Shown one piece after another: positions 1-7,047 of a stretch of 34,456 nucleotides of DNA (positions are counted from its first letter, which is position 1; each line of letters begins with the position of its first letter). The translations under genes and the position numbers were made by a program. This stretch comes from SIG622 sp045652245 (lineage in GTDB: Bacteria; Bacillota; Clostridia; Oscillospirales; CAG-382), in assembly GCA_045652245.1 (NCBI GenBank), contig JAZRTY010000005.1, positions 1-34,456 on the forward strand, read 5' to 3'. The notes under the pieces were generated by a model. The model worked only from the letters and a program-made list of their open reading frames with translations, had not been told where the DNA came from and did not search any database.

Positions 1-1
1 A

Positions 2-247
2 ATGAGCGTTTCGGGATTTATGGGATATTTGAAGGGAAAAAGCGCATTATTAATTTTTCAAAAATACGGGAATATGAAGTTTGCATACCGAAATCGAGAA
101 TTTTGGTGCAAGGGATATTACGTAGATACCGTGGGGAAAAACACAAAAGCAATAAAAGCATACATATCAGAACAATTGAAAAGAGATCAAGAAAGTGATC
201 AATTGAGTATGTTTGACCCACGGGACCCATTTATGGGTAGTAAGTAA
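2..247 (+). CDS. tnpA: IS200/IS605-family transposase TnpA, C-terminal part (5' end outside window)
   Basis: This is the C-terminal part of a single-strand DNA transposase of the Y1 HUH type, which excises and inserts IS200-like elements as circular single strands. The visible 81 residues contain the family-typical stretch FMGYLKGKSA, then FWCKGYYVDTVGKN, which carries the nucleophilic tyrosine, and an amphipathic C-terminal helix (KNTKAIKAYISEQL). The reading frame is open to the window edge and the first ATG at position 2 is an internal methionine, so the HUH motif lies upstream outside the window. Whether the element is intact cannot be judged. Structured right-end DNA follows directly. 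Family call is firm from the motifs. Confidence 0.9.
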   Translation: MSVSGFMGYLKGKSALLIFQKYGNMKFAYRNREFWCKGYYVDTVGKNTKAIKAYISEQLKRDQESDQLSMFDPRDPFMGSK

Positions 248-327
248 AAATTGCATGGCTGGCAGGCCAATATAAAGCGCACTTGTGCGCAGCCAGTAGT
301 ATTAGGGCTATGCCCGAAAATGAAAAA

Positions 328-346
328 CCACCCGCTATGCGGGTGG
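328..346 (+). repeat. Subterminal hairpin of the IS200-type right end
   Basis: Perfect 8-bp stem (328-335 with 339-346) and a three-base TAT loop. It resembles the hairpin at 34329-34351 in the other IS200-type end, which also has a CCAC-start stem and a three-base TA-start loop. It could also terminate transposase transcripts, since an AT-rich TATTTATTTTT tract follows. Confidence 0.65.
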
Positions 347-360
347 ATATTTATTTTTGC

Positions 361-389
361 TTGACTTACAGGTGTAAATATGGTATAAT
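361..389 (+). promoter_or_regulatory. Sigma-70-type promoter for the DUF512-der-plsY operon
   Basis: TTGACT at 361-366, a 17-base spacer and TATAAT at 384-389, placed about 45 bases before the first gene. It begins immediately after the IS200-type right end, so the insertion sits just upstream of the -35 box. Confidence 0.7.
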
Positions 390-437
390 AAAATTTGATA
401 TAGTATAAAAAGCTTCGTGTAAAAGGAAAATGGACAG

Positions 438-1751
438 ATGGTAAAAATTACAGATGTTGAAATAAAGTCCTATGCCGAAAAGGCGGGAATAATAAAGGGC
501 GATATGCTTATTTCTGTAAATGGAAATACTATAAAGGACGTTCTTGATTATCGTTTTTATATAATAGATAAAAAACTGAAAATAACAGTTCTGCGAGGCA
601 ATAACGAAATTTCCTTTGACATAAAGAAAAAGGACGAGTATGACGATATCGGACTTGAATTTGAAAGTTATCTTATGGATAAAAAGCATTCATGTAAAAA
701 TAAATGCGTTTTCTGCTTTATCGACCAGAACCCGGAAGGGATGCGTGAGAGCATTTATTTTAAGGACGACGACTCAAGACTTTCATTTTTCTTTGGAAAC
801 TATGTAACGCTTACAAATCTTTCGGAAGAGGAAGTAGACAGAATAATTAAGATGAGAATTTCTCCTGTTAATATTTCTGTTCATACCACAAATCCCGATT
901 TGCGTGTGCAGATGATGAAAAATCCGAATTCGGGGTCTTCACTTGCCTATCTTGAAAGATTTAAAGACGGCGAGATTATGATGAATTGCCAGATAGTTCT
1001 GTGTCGTGGTATCAATGATGGATACGAGCTGGTACGTACTCTTGATGATTTATCAAGCCTTTACCCGTATGTTGAAAGTATAGCAGTAGTACCTGCAGGA
1101 CTTACGAGATATCGTGAAAAACTACCTTGCCTTACTCCTTTTTCAAAAGAGGATAGCCGTGAAGTGCTTGATATAATAAATAAAAAGGGCAAAGAGAACC
1201 TTGAAAAACACGGAAAACGTATTGTATATGCTTCAGACGAATGGTATCTGAAGTCCGAAACCGGAATTCCGTCTTGCGAATATTATGAGGAGTACCCACA
1301 GCTCGAAAACGGTGTCGGTATGCTTCGTTCAATGTCGGATGAGGTGGATGACGCATTACTTGAGCTTTGCGATGACGGTTTTGTTCTTTCTGAGCACAGG
1401 AATGTATCAATAGTTACAGGTGAAGCGGCATTTGCTTTTATTTGTGAATGCGTAGAAAAAATCAAAAAGCAATATCGTGAGCTTGATTGCAAGGTGTATC
1501 TTGCTAAAAATAACTTTTTTGGTGGTACGGTAACAGTTGCAGGACTTCTGACAGGCTCTGATATGTACACAGCACTAAAGGATAAGGAGTTAGGCTCTGA
1601 GCTTTTTATCCCCGAATGTACACTCAGGCACGAAAAGGACTTATTCCTTGATAATATGAGTATAGATGAATTGTCAGATAAGTTGTCAGTGAAAATTACA
1701 CCAAGTGCAAATGACGGATACAGTTTTGTTCATCTTTTGCTTGGAATATAA
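438..1751 (+). CDS. PDZ / radical SAM / DUF512 protein
   Basis: A 437-residue protein of the DUF512 family. Residues 1-65 form a PDZ-like domain (GIIKGDMLISVNGNTI). An iron-sulfur radical SAM-type cysteine cluster follows, CxxxCxxC with Cys86, Cys90 and Cys93 (CKNKCVFCF), then the DUF512 C-terminal region. The family occurs widely in Clostridia and is often adjacent to der, as here. Its substrate is not known to me, so no reaction is assigned. The start ATG is preceded by AAAAGGA about ten bases upstream. The stop lies 40 bases before der, and both genes are probably transcribed from the promoter at 361. Confidence 0.88.
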   Translation: MVKITDVEIKSYAEKAGIIKGDMLISVNGNTIKDVLDYRFYIIDKKLKITVLRGNNEISFDIKKKDEYDDIGLEFESYLMDKKHSCKNKCVFCFIDQNPEGMRESIYFKDDDSRLSFFFGNYVTLTNLSEEEVDRIIKMRISPVNISVHTTNPDLRVQMMKNPNSGSSLAYLERFKDGEIMMNCQIVLCRGINDGYELVRTLDDLSSLYPYVESIAVVPAGLTRYREKLPCLTPFSKEDSREVLDIINKKGKENLEKHGKRIVYASDEWYLKSETGIPSCEYYEEYPQLENGVGMLRSMSDEVDDALLELCDDGFVLSEHRNVSIVTGEAAFAFICECVEKIKKQYRELDCKVYLAKNNFFGGTVTVAGLLTGSDMYTALKDKELGSELFIPECTLRHEKDLFLDNMSIDELSDKLSVKITPSANDGYSFVHLLLGI

Positions 1752-1791
1752 ATTAAAAGAGATTTTATCCCCCAAAAGGAGGTATGAATAT

Positions 1792-3123
1792 ATGCCAAAG
1801 CCGATTATAGCGATTGTCGGACGACCGAATGTCGGTAAAAGTACATTTTTTAATAAGCTTGCAGGACAAAGAATTTCTATCGTCGAGGACACCCCCGGTG
1901 TTACAAGAGACAGAATATACTTTGAAACCGAATGGGCAGGCAGAAAGTTTATGATGATAGATACAGGTGGTATCGAGCCTGATACTGAGGACCTGATAAT
2001 GTCACATATCAAGACTCAAGCTGAGATTGCAATAGGCAGTGCCGATGTTATTATCTTTATGACAGACTTTCGTGCAGGAGTTACAGCCGACGACAGAGAA
2101 ATTGCAAATATGCTCAGAAAGAGTAAAAAGCCGGTTGTTCTGGCAGTCAATAAAATGGACAAGGTTGGAAGTATACCTGCCGAGTTTTACGAGTTTTACG
2201 AGCTTGGTCTGGGTGACCCGATTGCACTTTCTTCGGTTCACGGTTCGGGCTCGGGCGACGTGCTTGAGCGTGTTTGTGAGCTTATTCCCGAAAATGAAGT
2301 TGAGGAAGAGGATGAAGACACAGTAAAGGTTGCAGTTATCGGAAGACCTAATGCCGGTAAAAGCTCACTTGTTAATAAAATACTCGGTGAGGAAAGAATG
2401 ATAGTATCAAATATTGCAGGTACTACACGAGATGCGATTGATACAAATATTGAAAACGAGCATGGAAAATTTGTCTTTATTGACACGGCAGGTATTCGCA
2501 AGAGTGGAAAAATTGAAGACAGAATAGAAAAATACAGCATCCTTCGTGCAGAGCTTGCAGTTGAGCGAAGCGATGTGTGTGTTATAATGATAGATGCGAC
2601 AGAAGGGGTAACTGCACAGGATGAGAGAGTTGCAGGTATTGCACACGAGAACGGCAAGGCATCAATTATTGTAATAAATAAGTGGGATCTTGTAGAGAAA
2701 GACGGAAAAACTCTTGATAACTACCGAAAGGAAGTTCAGACGGCACTGTCGTATATGACATATGCACCTGTGCTGTTTATTTCAGCAAAAACCGGTCAGA
2801 GAGTAGAAAGACTCTATGAGCTTATAAACTATGTTCACGGTCAGGCTGCAACAAGAATTTCCACCGGTATGCTCAATGACGTACTCAATGATGCAATTAC
2901 CCGTGTTCAGCCTCCGTCGGATAAGGGCAAGAGACTTAAAATTTATTATATGACTCAGATTGGAGTCAAGGCTCCTACCTTTGTGATTTTCTGTAATAAT
3001 GCAGAGCTTTTCCATTTCTCTTATCAGAGATATATAGAAAATAAGCTTCGTGAAACCTTCGGCTTTGAGGGAACTCCGATAAAGCTTATTATTCGTGAAA
3101 AAGGTGAAAATGACGGTATGTAA
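1792..3123 (+). CDS. der: Ribosome assembly GTPase Der (EngA)
   Basis: Tandem GTPase needed for maturation of the 50S ribosomal subunit. The first G domain starts at once (MPKPIIAIVG) with P-loop GRPNVGKS, switch DTPGVTRDR, DTGG and NKMD. The second has P-loop GRPNAGKS near residue 180, GTTRD, DTAG and NKWD. A KH-like C-terminal domain (KIYYMTQIGVKAPTFVIFCNN) ends the protein at 443 residues, the usual Der length. An earlier in-frame ATG at 1705 lies inside the upstream gene. The ATG at 1792 has AAAAGGAGG with nine bases of spacing and gives the conserved N-terminus, so it is chosen. plsY begins 11 bases after the stop. Confidence 0.97.
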   Translation: MPKPIIAIVGRPNVGKSTFFNKLAGQRISIVEDTPGVTRDRIYFETEWAGRKFMMIDTGGIEPDTEDLIMSHIKTQAEIAIGSADVIIFMTDFRAGVTADDREIANMLRKSKKPVVLAVNKMDKVGSIPAEFYEFYELGLGDPIALSSVHGSGSGDVLERVCELIPENEVEEEDEDTVKVAVIGRPNAGKSSLVNKILGEERMIVSNIAGTTRDAIDTNIENEHGKFVFIDTAGIRKSGKIEDRIEKYSILRAELAVERSDVCVIMIDATEGVTAQDERVAGIAHENGKASIIVINKWDLVEKDGKTLDNYRKEVQTALSYMTYAPVLFISAKTGQRVERLYELINYVHGQAATRISTGMLNDVLNDAITRVQPPSDKGKRLKIYYMTQIGVKAPTFVIFCNNAELFHFSYQRYIENKLRETFGFEGTPIKLIIREKGENDGM

Positions 3124-3134
3124 CGGAGGTTATT

Positions 3135-4007
3135 ATGAGAAACAAAAAACTTATTTTATCGGTAGTATGTATTGCACTTATAAGTCTGTTTTCCTTTTCT
3201 GCCTTTGCAGATGATGTAGTAGGAATTATAGGTGGTGCAGATGGTCCTACATCCATTATTGTCACAAAAGGGGATGAAAGTGTAAGCTTTGATGGAAATG
3301 AACCTTTTATATATAAGCTTATGTATCTCGGCGTATTTCAGTTTTTTATCGGAACAACCTCTGCAATTCCGGCACTTTTAGCGTTGTATCTTCTGACGGC
3401 GCTTGTGGCATACGCACTCGGAAGTCTTAATTTCGGAATTATTATATCAAAGCTTTTTTATAAGGATGATGTGAGAAAATACGGAAGTGGCAACGCCGGA
3501 ACCTCAAATATGCTTCGAACCTTTGGAAAAAAGGCGGCAATCGGAACACTCCTGGGGGATGCGCTGAAGGTTGTTGTTGCAGTTTTTGTAGGATACTTGC
3601 TTGTCGGAAAGCTTATGGGTGGTGCTTATATTGCAGGACTTTTTGCGATTCTCGGACACGTATATCCAATTTATTATAAATTCAAGGGTGGCAAGGGTGT
3701 AGTTACTGCGGCAATTACAATTCTTATGATTGAACCTGTAGTATTTGCAGTGGTGCTGACAGTATTTGTGGTAGTTGTTGCAATATGGAAATATATGTCT
3801 CTCGGAGCAATACTTGCAGCTGCGATTTATCCTCTTGTTACCTTTGCTTCGGAGGGTGGACCATCGCCGACTGTGCTTTTCGCATTTCTCATAGCTGTTT
3901 TTGTAATATTCCTTCACAGAGGTAATATTCAAAGACTTCTTGACGGAAATGAGAGGAAATTGAATTTTAAAAAGCATAGCAAAAGCGAAAATGTCGACAA
4001 AAAGTAA
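3135..4007 (+). CDS. plsY: Glycerol-3-phosphate acyltransferase PlsY with an unusual secreted-type N-terminal extension
   Basis: PlsY transfers an acyl group from acyl-phosphate to glycerol-3-phosphate, the first step of phospholipid synthesis, in the cytoplasmic membrane. The catalytic core starts near residue 95 and shows the family motifs GSLNFG, YGSGNAGTSN (117-125), GDALK, a GHVYPIYYKFKGGKGV block and the C-terminal HRGNIQRLLDGNE. PlsY proteins are normally about 200 residues; this one has 290. The extra N-terminus holds a signal-peptide-like segment (basic start, hydrophobic core, AFA near residue 25). It is followed by GIIGGADGPTSIIV (30-43), a motif I know from beta subunits of sodium-pumping decarboxylases. 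GGAGG sits five bases before the ATG, so the extended start is well supported. Core function is firm; the extension's role is unknown. Confidence 0.92.
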   Translation: MRNKKLILSVVCIALISLFSFSAFADDVVGIIGGADGPTSIIVTKGDESVSFDGNEPFIYKLMYLGVFQFFIGTTSAIPALLALYLLTALVAYALGSLNFGIIISKLFYKDDVRKYGSGNAGTSNMLRTFGKKAAIGTLLGDALKVVVAVFVGYLLVGKLMGGAYIAGLFAILGHVYPIYYKFKGGKGVVTAAITILMIEPVVFAVVLTVFVVVVAIWKYMSLGAILAAAIYPLVTFASEGGPSPTVLFAFLIAVFVIFLHRGNIQRLLDGNERKLNFKKHSKSENVDKK

Positions 4008-4034
4008 ATTTGTTTATAACGGGAGGCTTGCTTT

Positions 4035-4310
4035 ATGACAGAAGAAAATAAAAAATCATACCGTGTTGCAGTTATGGCAATAATTGTAGAAAACAGAGAT
4101 TCGACAGACAAGCTGAACTCGCTTCTTCACGAATATGGAGATTATATAATCGGAAGAATGGGGATTCCGTATCATAAAAGAGGCGTAAATATCGTAAGCA
4201 TTGCAATAGATGCACCACAGGATGAGATTTCCTCTCTTGCAGGTAAAATCGGAAAGCTTACAGGAATAAGTGTCAAAACTACCTATTCAAATATTATAAG
4301 TGAAGAATAA
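4035..4310 (+). CDS. TM1266-type iron-only hydrogenase system putative regulator
   Basis: A 91-residue protein matching the small family annotated as a putative iron-only hydrogenase system regulator (TM1266 type), with an ACT/NikR-C-like ferredoxin fold. Family-typical segments are RVAVMAIIVEN at the start, LLHEYGDYIIGRMGIPYHKRGVNIVSIAID in the middle and IGKLTGISVKTTYS at the end. The usual partners are the hydrogenase maturation genes hydE, hydF and hydG, none of which is in the window, so regulation of hydrogenase is family knowledge and not shown here. GGGAGG precedes the ATG. It is the last gene before a strong bidirectional terminator. Confidence 0.85.
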   Translation: MTEENKKSYRVAVMAIIVENRDSTDKLNSLLHEYGDYIIGRMGIPYHKRGVNIVSIAIDAPQDEISSLAGKIGKLTGISVKTTYSNIISEE

Positions 4311-4317
4311 ACAGAAT

Positions 4318-4357
4318 AAAAGGGACTGCAGCAAAACTAATTGTTACAGTCCCTTTT
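4318..4357. terminator. Bidirectional terminator between convergent genes
   Basis: Perfect 11-bp stem (4318-4328 with 4347-4357, AAAAGGGACTG/CAGTCCCTTTT) and an 18-base loop. The stem has A-run and T-run flanks, so it can end transcription from both sides. Confidence 0.85.
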
Positions 4358-4363
4358 GTATAT

Positions 4364-5221
4364 TCAATTATCAGTGCTTCTTGATACAGCTTCAATTCTT
4401 GACGTAATATACAGAAACAGGGATATATATATTGCATTGATAATATAAGTATCAGAAACTTTCAAAAGCCAGAAAACCTGCAGAAGAAGCTTCGGAAGCT
4501 GCGAAATTATAAGAGTAGTAATTGCACAATAACCTGTTGCAAGAAAAATTTTCAAGTTTTTTCTGTCTGTAATTTCTTCAGATAAAGGTGCGGAAAGCTT
4601 TGCTTGAGCCAGGAAAAAGAAAACACAAAAACACAATGTTATAATATCAAGCTTTCTGCCTGCGGCATTTACACTTGCTGAATTCAGCATAAAAATATAA
4701 ATTAAACGAATTGCAAGCCATATAACAGGGAACAGAGAAAGAAAACAAAGAGCAGGAGCTTTATCAAGCTTTTTTTTCAGCGCTATAGCAATAAAATAAG
4801 CAGCAGTCGGGAGTGCAAGAATTATTCCTGCAATATAAAGAATCTGAACAATTCTGTCTTGTGATGAAAGACTTGACGACAGGAAATTTGATTCTCCAAG
4901 CTTCGTTTTTATATACATTATCAAGTCAAAAACGAAATATCCTGCAAAGAGGAAGCCCAGAACTGAGGAAGAAAAAATTACAAAGCCTGTGTTTTCTGTT
5001 TTTTCGGGGTAAGTGATTTTTTTAAAAAGGAAAAAAGGCACGAGCAACAGAGCCGCTACCAAAATAGTGGTTACACAATTAAAAACAGTTACAGCTGCTG
5101 ATTCCTTTACAAGCAACGAAGCAGGATCTACAAAATTCAGATATATAACCGTTAAAAAAATTGCAAGCATTATCCCGATGACATAAGAAGCGAGTGTACA
5201 AAGCTTAAGTTTTGTTTTCAT
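4364..5221 (-). CDS. Hypothetical integral membrane protein, about eight transmembrane helices
   Basis: I do not recognise a named family. The 285-residue protein is almost entirely hydrophobic, with about eight predicted membrane-spanning segments separated by short, mostly Lys/Arg-rich loops. The first is near residues 12-31, then about 43-66 and 80-104, and the last near 262-280. No catalytic motif or ligand-binding signature stands out. The ATG is preceded by AAAGGAG seven bases upstream on the minus strand. It is a single-gene unit, convergent with the TM1266-type gene and divergent from the tRNA nucleotidyltransferase gene. Confidence 0.75.
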   Translation of the reverse strand: MKTKLKLCTLASYVIGIMLAIFLTVIYLNFVDPASLLVKESAAVTVFNCVTTILVAALLLVPFFLFKKITYPEKTENTGFVIFSSSVLGFLFAGYFVFDLIMYIKTKLGESNFLSSSLSSQDRIVQILYIAGIILALPTAAYFIAIALKKKLDKAPALCFLSLFPVIWLAIRLIYIFMLNSASVNAAGRKLDIITLCFCVFFFLAQAKLSAPLSEEITDRKNLKIFLATGYCAITTLIISQLPKLLLQVFWLLKVSDTYIINAIYISLFLYITSRIEAVSRSTDN

Positions 5222-5278
5222 TATTTTCTCCTTTAAAATGTAGAGATAAAATATTTATCGTTATGTAAAAAAATACAC

Positions 5279-5307
5279 TTGAATATTCTATAAATATATT
5301 ATATAAT
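5279..5307 (+). promoter_or_regulatory. Sigma-70-type promoter for the cca gene
   Basis: TTGAAT at 5279-5284, a 17-base spacer and TATAAT at 5302-5307 in a very AT-rich spacer. The predicted start point is about 85 bases before the gene. Confidence 0.6.
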
Positions 5308-5400
5308 CTAATATAGAATTTTGACTTAAAAAAATGTAAACATTCTTAAGGATTATATAAATTTATTTTGAATTAAAATTTTTTCGAAAGGAGTTTGCCT

Positions 5401-6588
5401 GTGCTTGAAAAATTGCCCTCTGATGTTCGTAATTTAATGAATTTACTTGACAAAAACGGCAAAGCCCCATATCTTGTCGGTGGTTGCATACGTGATCTCC
5501 TTATGGGAATAACTCCTCACGATTACGATATTACTGTTTGCGCAGATCCTTACGAAGTTGTGAGTATCTGTAAAGAAGCATCTTACGAGTGTTTTGATGT
5601 CGGAAAGAAATTCGGAACAATCGGCGTTATAACCGAAGCAGGCATTGTTGAGGTAACCCCGTATCGTACAGAAAGTGGCTATGTGGATTTTCGTCACCCG
5701 GGACACGTTGAATTTGTAAAGGATATACGACTTGATTTGTGCAGACGTGATTTTACGGTAAATGCAATGGCAATGGGTGCTGACGGAAAAGTTCTTGACT
5801 GCTTTGGAGGCAAGGAAGACCTTGCAGGTAAAGTTATTCGCTGTGTGGGGGTAGCAAAGGAACGCTTTTGTGAGGACGCTCTGCGTATTTTACGTGCTGT
5901 GAGATTTTCGGCACGACTTGGTTTTCGGATAGACGACGAAACTCTTGTTGCAATGAACGAATGTAAGCAGCTACTTTCAAAGCTTTCAGCTGAAAGAATC
6001 GGCAACGAAATACGGGAAATACTTATATGTAAATACGCATACGAAACGGCAACAAAGTGTGAAGAAATCATCAGGAAAATTATTCCTGAATTTTGTAACA
6101 GCGAATTTTTAAAAGAAAATTCCGGAAATTTCATACTTAATTTATTTGCCTGCTTGCCAGATTCTTACAAAACTACACTTGAGAGAGTATCCGAAAACCT
6201 GAAGTTGTCCGGCAAGGAAAAACTGAAGCTTTTAAATCTTTATGAGATTTATAATAGTGTCGATTTTGATGGAAACGGGAAAATCATATTTAATGACAAG
6301 GTAAAGCTGCTTTTTATTAAATACTCGTTTGAAGATATATGTGATATATTTTTACTTACAGGTAGCGAAATTTCCGAAATCGCAAATTTCAGAGAAAACG
6401 GAGTTTACAGAATACAGGATCTTGCAATAAACGGAAAAGAGCTTATTGATATGAAGCTTTTTCCTGTTTGCAAAACAAGTAAAATTTTATCCTGTATTTT
6501 GGAAAATGTTGCTTGTGAAAAATTGCAAAACGATAAGAATTCGATAGTTCAATTTATAAAAAAATTAAATGCGTCTGATTTTGAATAA
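5401..6588 (+). CDS. cca: CCA tRNA nucleotidyltransferase
   Basis: Adds or repairs the 3' CCA end of tRNAs. The class II nucleotidyltransferase head shows YLVGGCIRDLLMG, the metal-binding HDYDITV, the EVTPYRTE strand, RRDFTVNAMAM and ERFCEDALRILRAVRFSARLGF. A divergent helical tail follows, for a total of 395 residues. There is no obvious HD phosphohydrolase motif. A longer reading starts at TTG 5395, but that codon is only one base from the AAAGGAG ribosome site. GTG at 5401 has seven bases of spacing, so GTG is chosen and gives a protein starting MLEKLP. Confidence 0.93.
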   Translation: MLEKLPSDVRNLMNLLDKNGKAPYLVGGCIRDLLMGITPHDYDITVCADPYEVVSICKEASYECFDVGKKFGTIGVITEAGIVEVTPYRTESGYVDFRHPGHVEFVKDIRLDLCRRDFTVNAMAMGADGKVLDCFGGKEDLAGKVIRCVGVAKERFCEDALRILRAVRFSARLGFRIDDETLVAMNECKQLLSKLSAERIGNEIREILICKYAYETATKCEEIIRKIIPEFCNSEFLKENSGNFILNLFACLPDSYKTTLERVSENLKLSGKEKLKLLNLYEIYNSVDFDGNGKIIFNDKVKLLFIKYSFEDICDIFLLTGSEISEIANFRENGVYRIQDLAINGKELIDMKLFPVCKTSKILSCILENVACEKLQNDKNSIVQFIKKLNASDFE

Positions 6589-6611
6589 AGTTACCTGATA
6601 TGTGCATAATA

Positions 6612-6637
6612 TTTTTGCGAAAGCTTATTCGCAAAAA
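6612..6637. terminator. Hairpin after cca, possible weak terminator
   Basis: Perfect 10-bp stem TTTTTGCGAA/TTCGCAAAAA with a six-base loop, between cca and the DUF1540 gene. The stem itself holds the T/A runs, and no long T-tract follows on the plus strand, so termination may be partial. Confidence 0.5.
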
Positions 6638-6658
6638 ACTTTATGGAGAGTGACAGTT

Positions 6659-6991
6659 ATGCCTAATATCAAATGTGACGTAGTTAAGTGCGTATTTAAC
6701 ACACACGGTGGTTGTAGCCGTGGAGAAATCGAAATTGAAGGAAATTGTAATGCAAACGAATGCAGCAGTACCTACTGCGACAGCTTTTCTGATAAAATGT
6801 CAGAAATGAAGAATTCTACCTGCAGCGATGGCTGTCCCGAAAAGAGTGCAGCAGTCGGATGTCAGATTATAAATTGCATCTATAACAGCAACGAAAACTG
6901 TACTGCAAAGGATATCCATGTTGGTACAAGTCACGCTTCTTCCTGTGGCGAAACTGAATGTGAAACCTTCAAGGAACGTGAAAGTAAGTAA
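6659..6991 (+). CDS. DUF1540 cysteine-rich protein with two domains
   Basis: A 110-residue protein with two copies of the DUF1540 pattern: CDVVKCVFN...C...CNANECSSTYCDSF in the first half, and CQIINCIYNSNENC...CGETECETF in the second. A short Cys-containing linker joins them. Regular cysteine spacing suggests metal binding, which is inference. Many DUF1540 proteins of spore-formers have a single domain. A longer frame exists from 6602, but the ATG at 6659 is preceded by GGAG with ten bases of spacing and gives the conserved N-terminus MPNIKCDVVKC. Function is unknown. Confidence 0.85.
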   Translation: MPNIKCDVVKCVFNTHGGCSRGEIEIEGNCNANECSSTYCDSFSDKMSEMKNSTCSDGCPEKSAAVGCQIINCIYNSNENCTAKDIHVGTSHASSCGETECETFKERESK

Positions 6992-6997
6992 AAGTGA

Positions 6998-7025
6998 GCA
7001 CCCAAAGGAAAATTCCTTTGGGTGC
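6998..7025. terminator. Bidirectional terminator between DUF1540 gene and fucI
   Basis: GCACCCAAAGGAA at 6998-7010 pairs perfectly with 7013-7025, giving a 13-bp stem with a tight loop. A T-rich tract (TTATTTTTTA) follows on the plus strand. Confidence 0.85.
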
Positions 7026-7047
7026 ATTGATTATTTTTTAAAGAATA

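Larger units (their letters stand above)
1..356 (+). mobile_element. Right end of an IS200/IS605-type insertion sequence
   Basis: Contains the transposase tail and about 110 bp of noncoding right-end DNA. That DNA holds three hairpins in a row: GCGCA/TGCGC at 277-290, GGGC-TAT-GCCC at 305-315, and the strongest, CCACCCGC-TAT-GCGGGTGG at 328-346. IS200/IS605 elements have subterminal hairpins instead of inverted terminal repeats, and the last hairpin fits the TnpA recognition structure. The exact cleavage position is not determined; I place the end a few bases after the hairpin, just before the promoter at 361. Confidence 0.7.

Noticed and set aside
1132..1570. Minus-strand open frames inside the DUF512 gene
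   Set aside because: They are shadows of a well-supported plus-strand gene and match no family.
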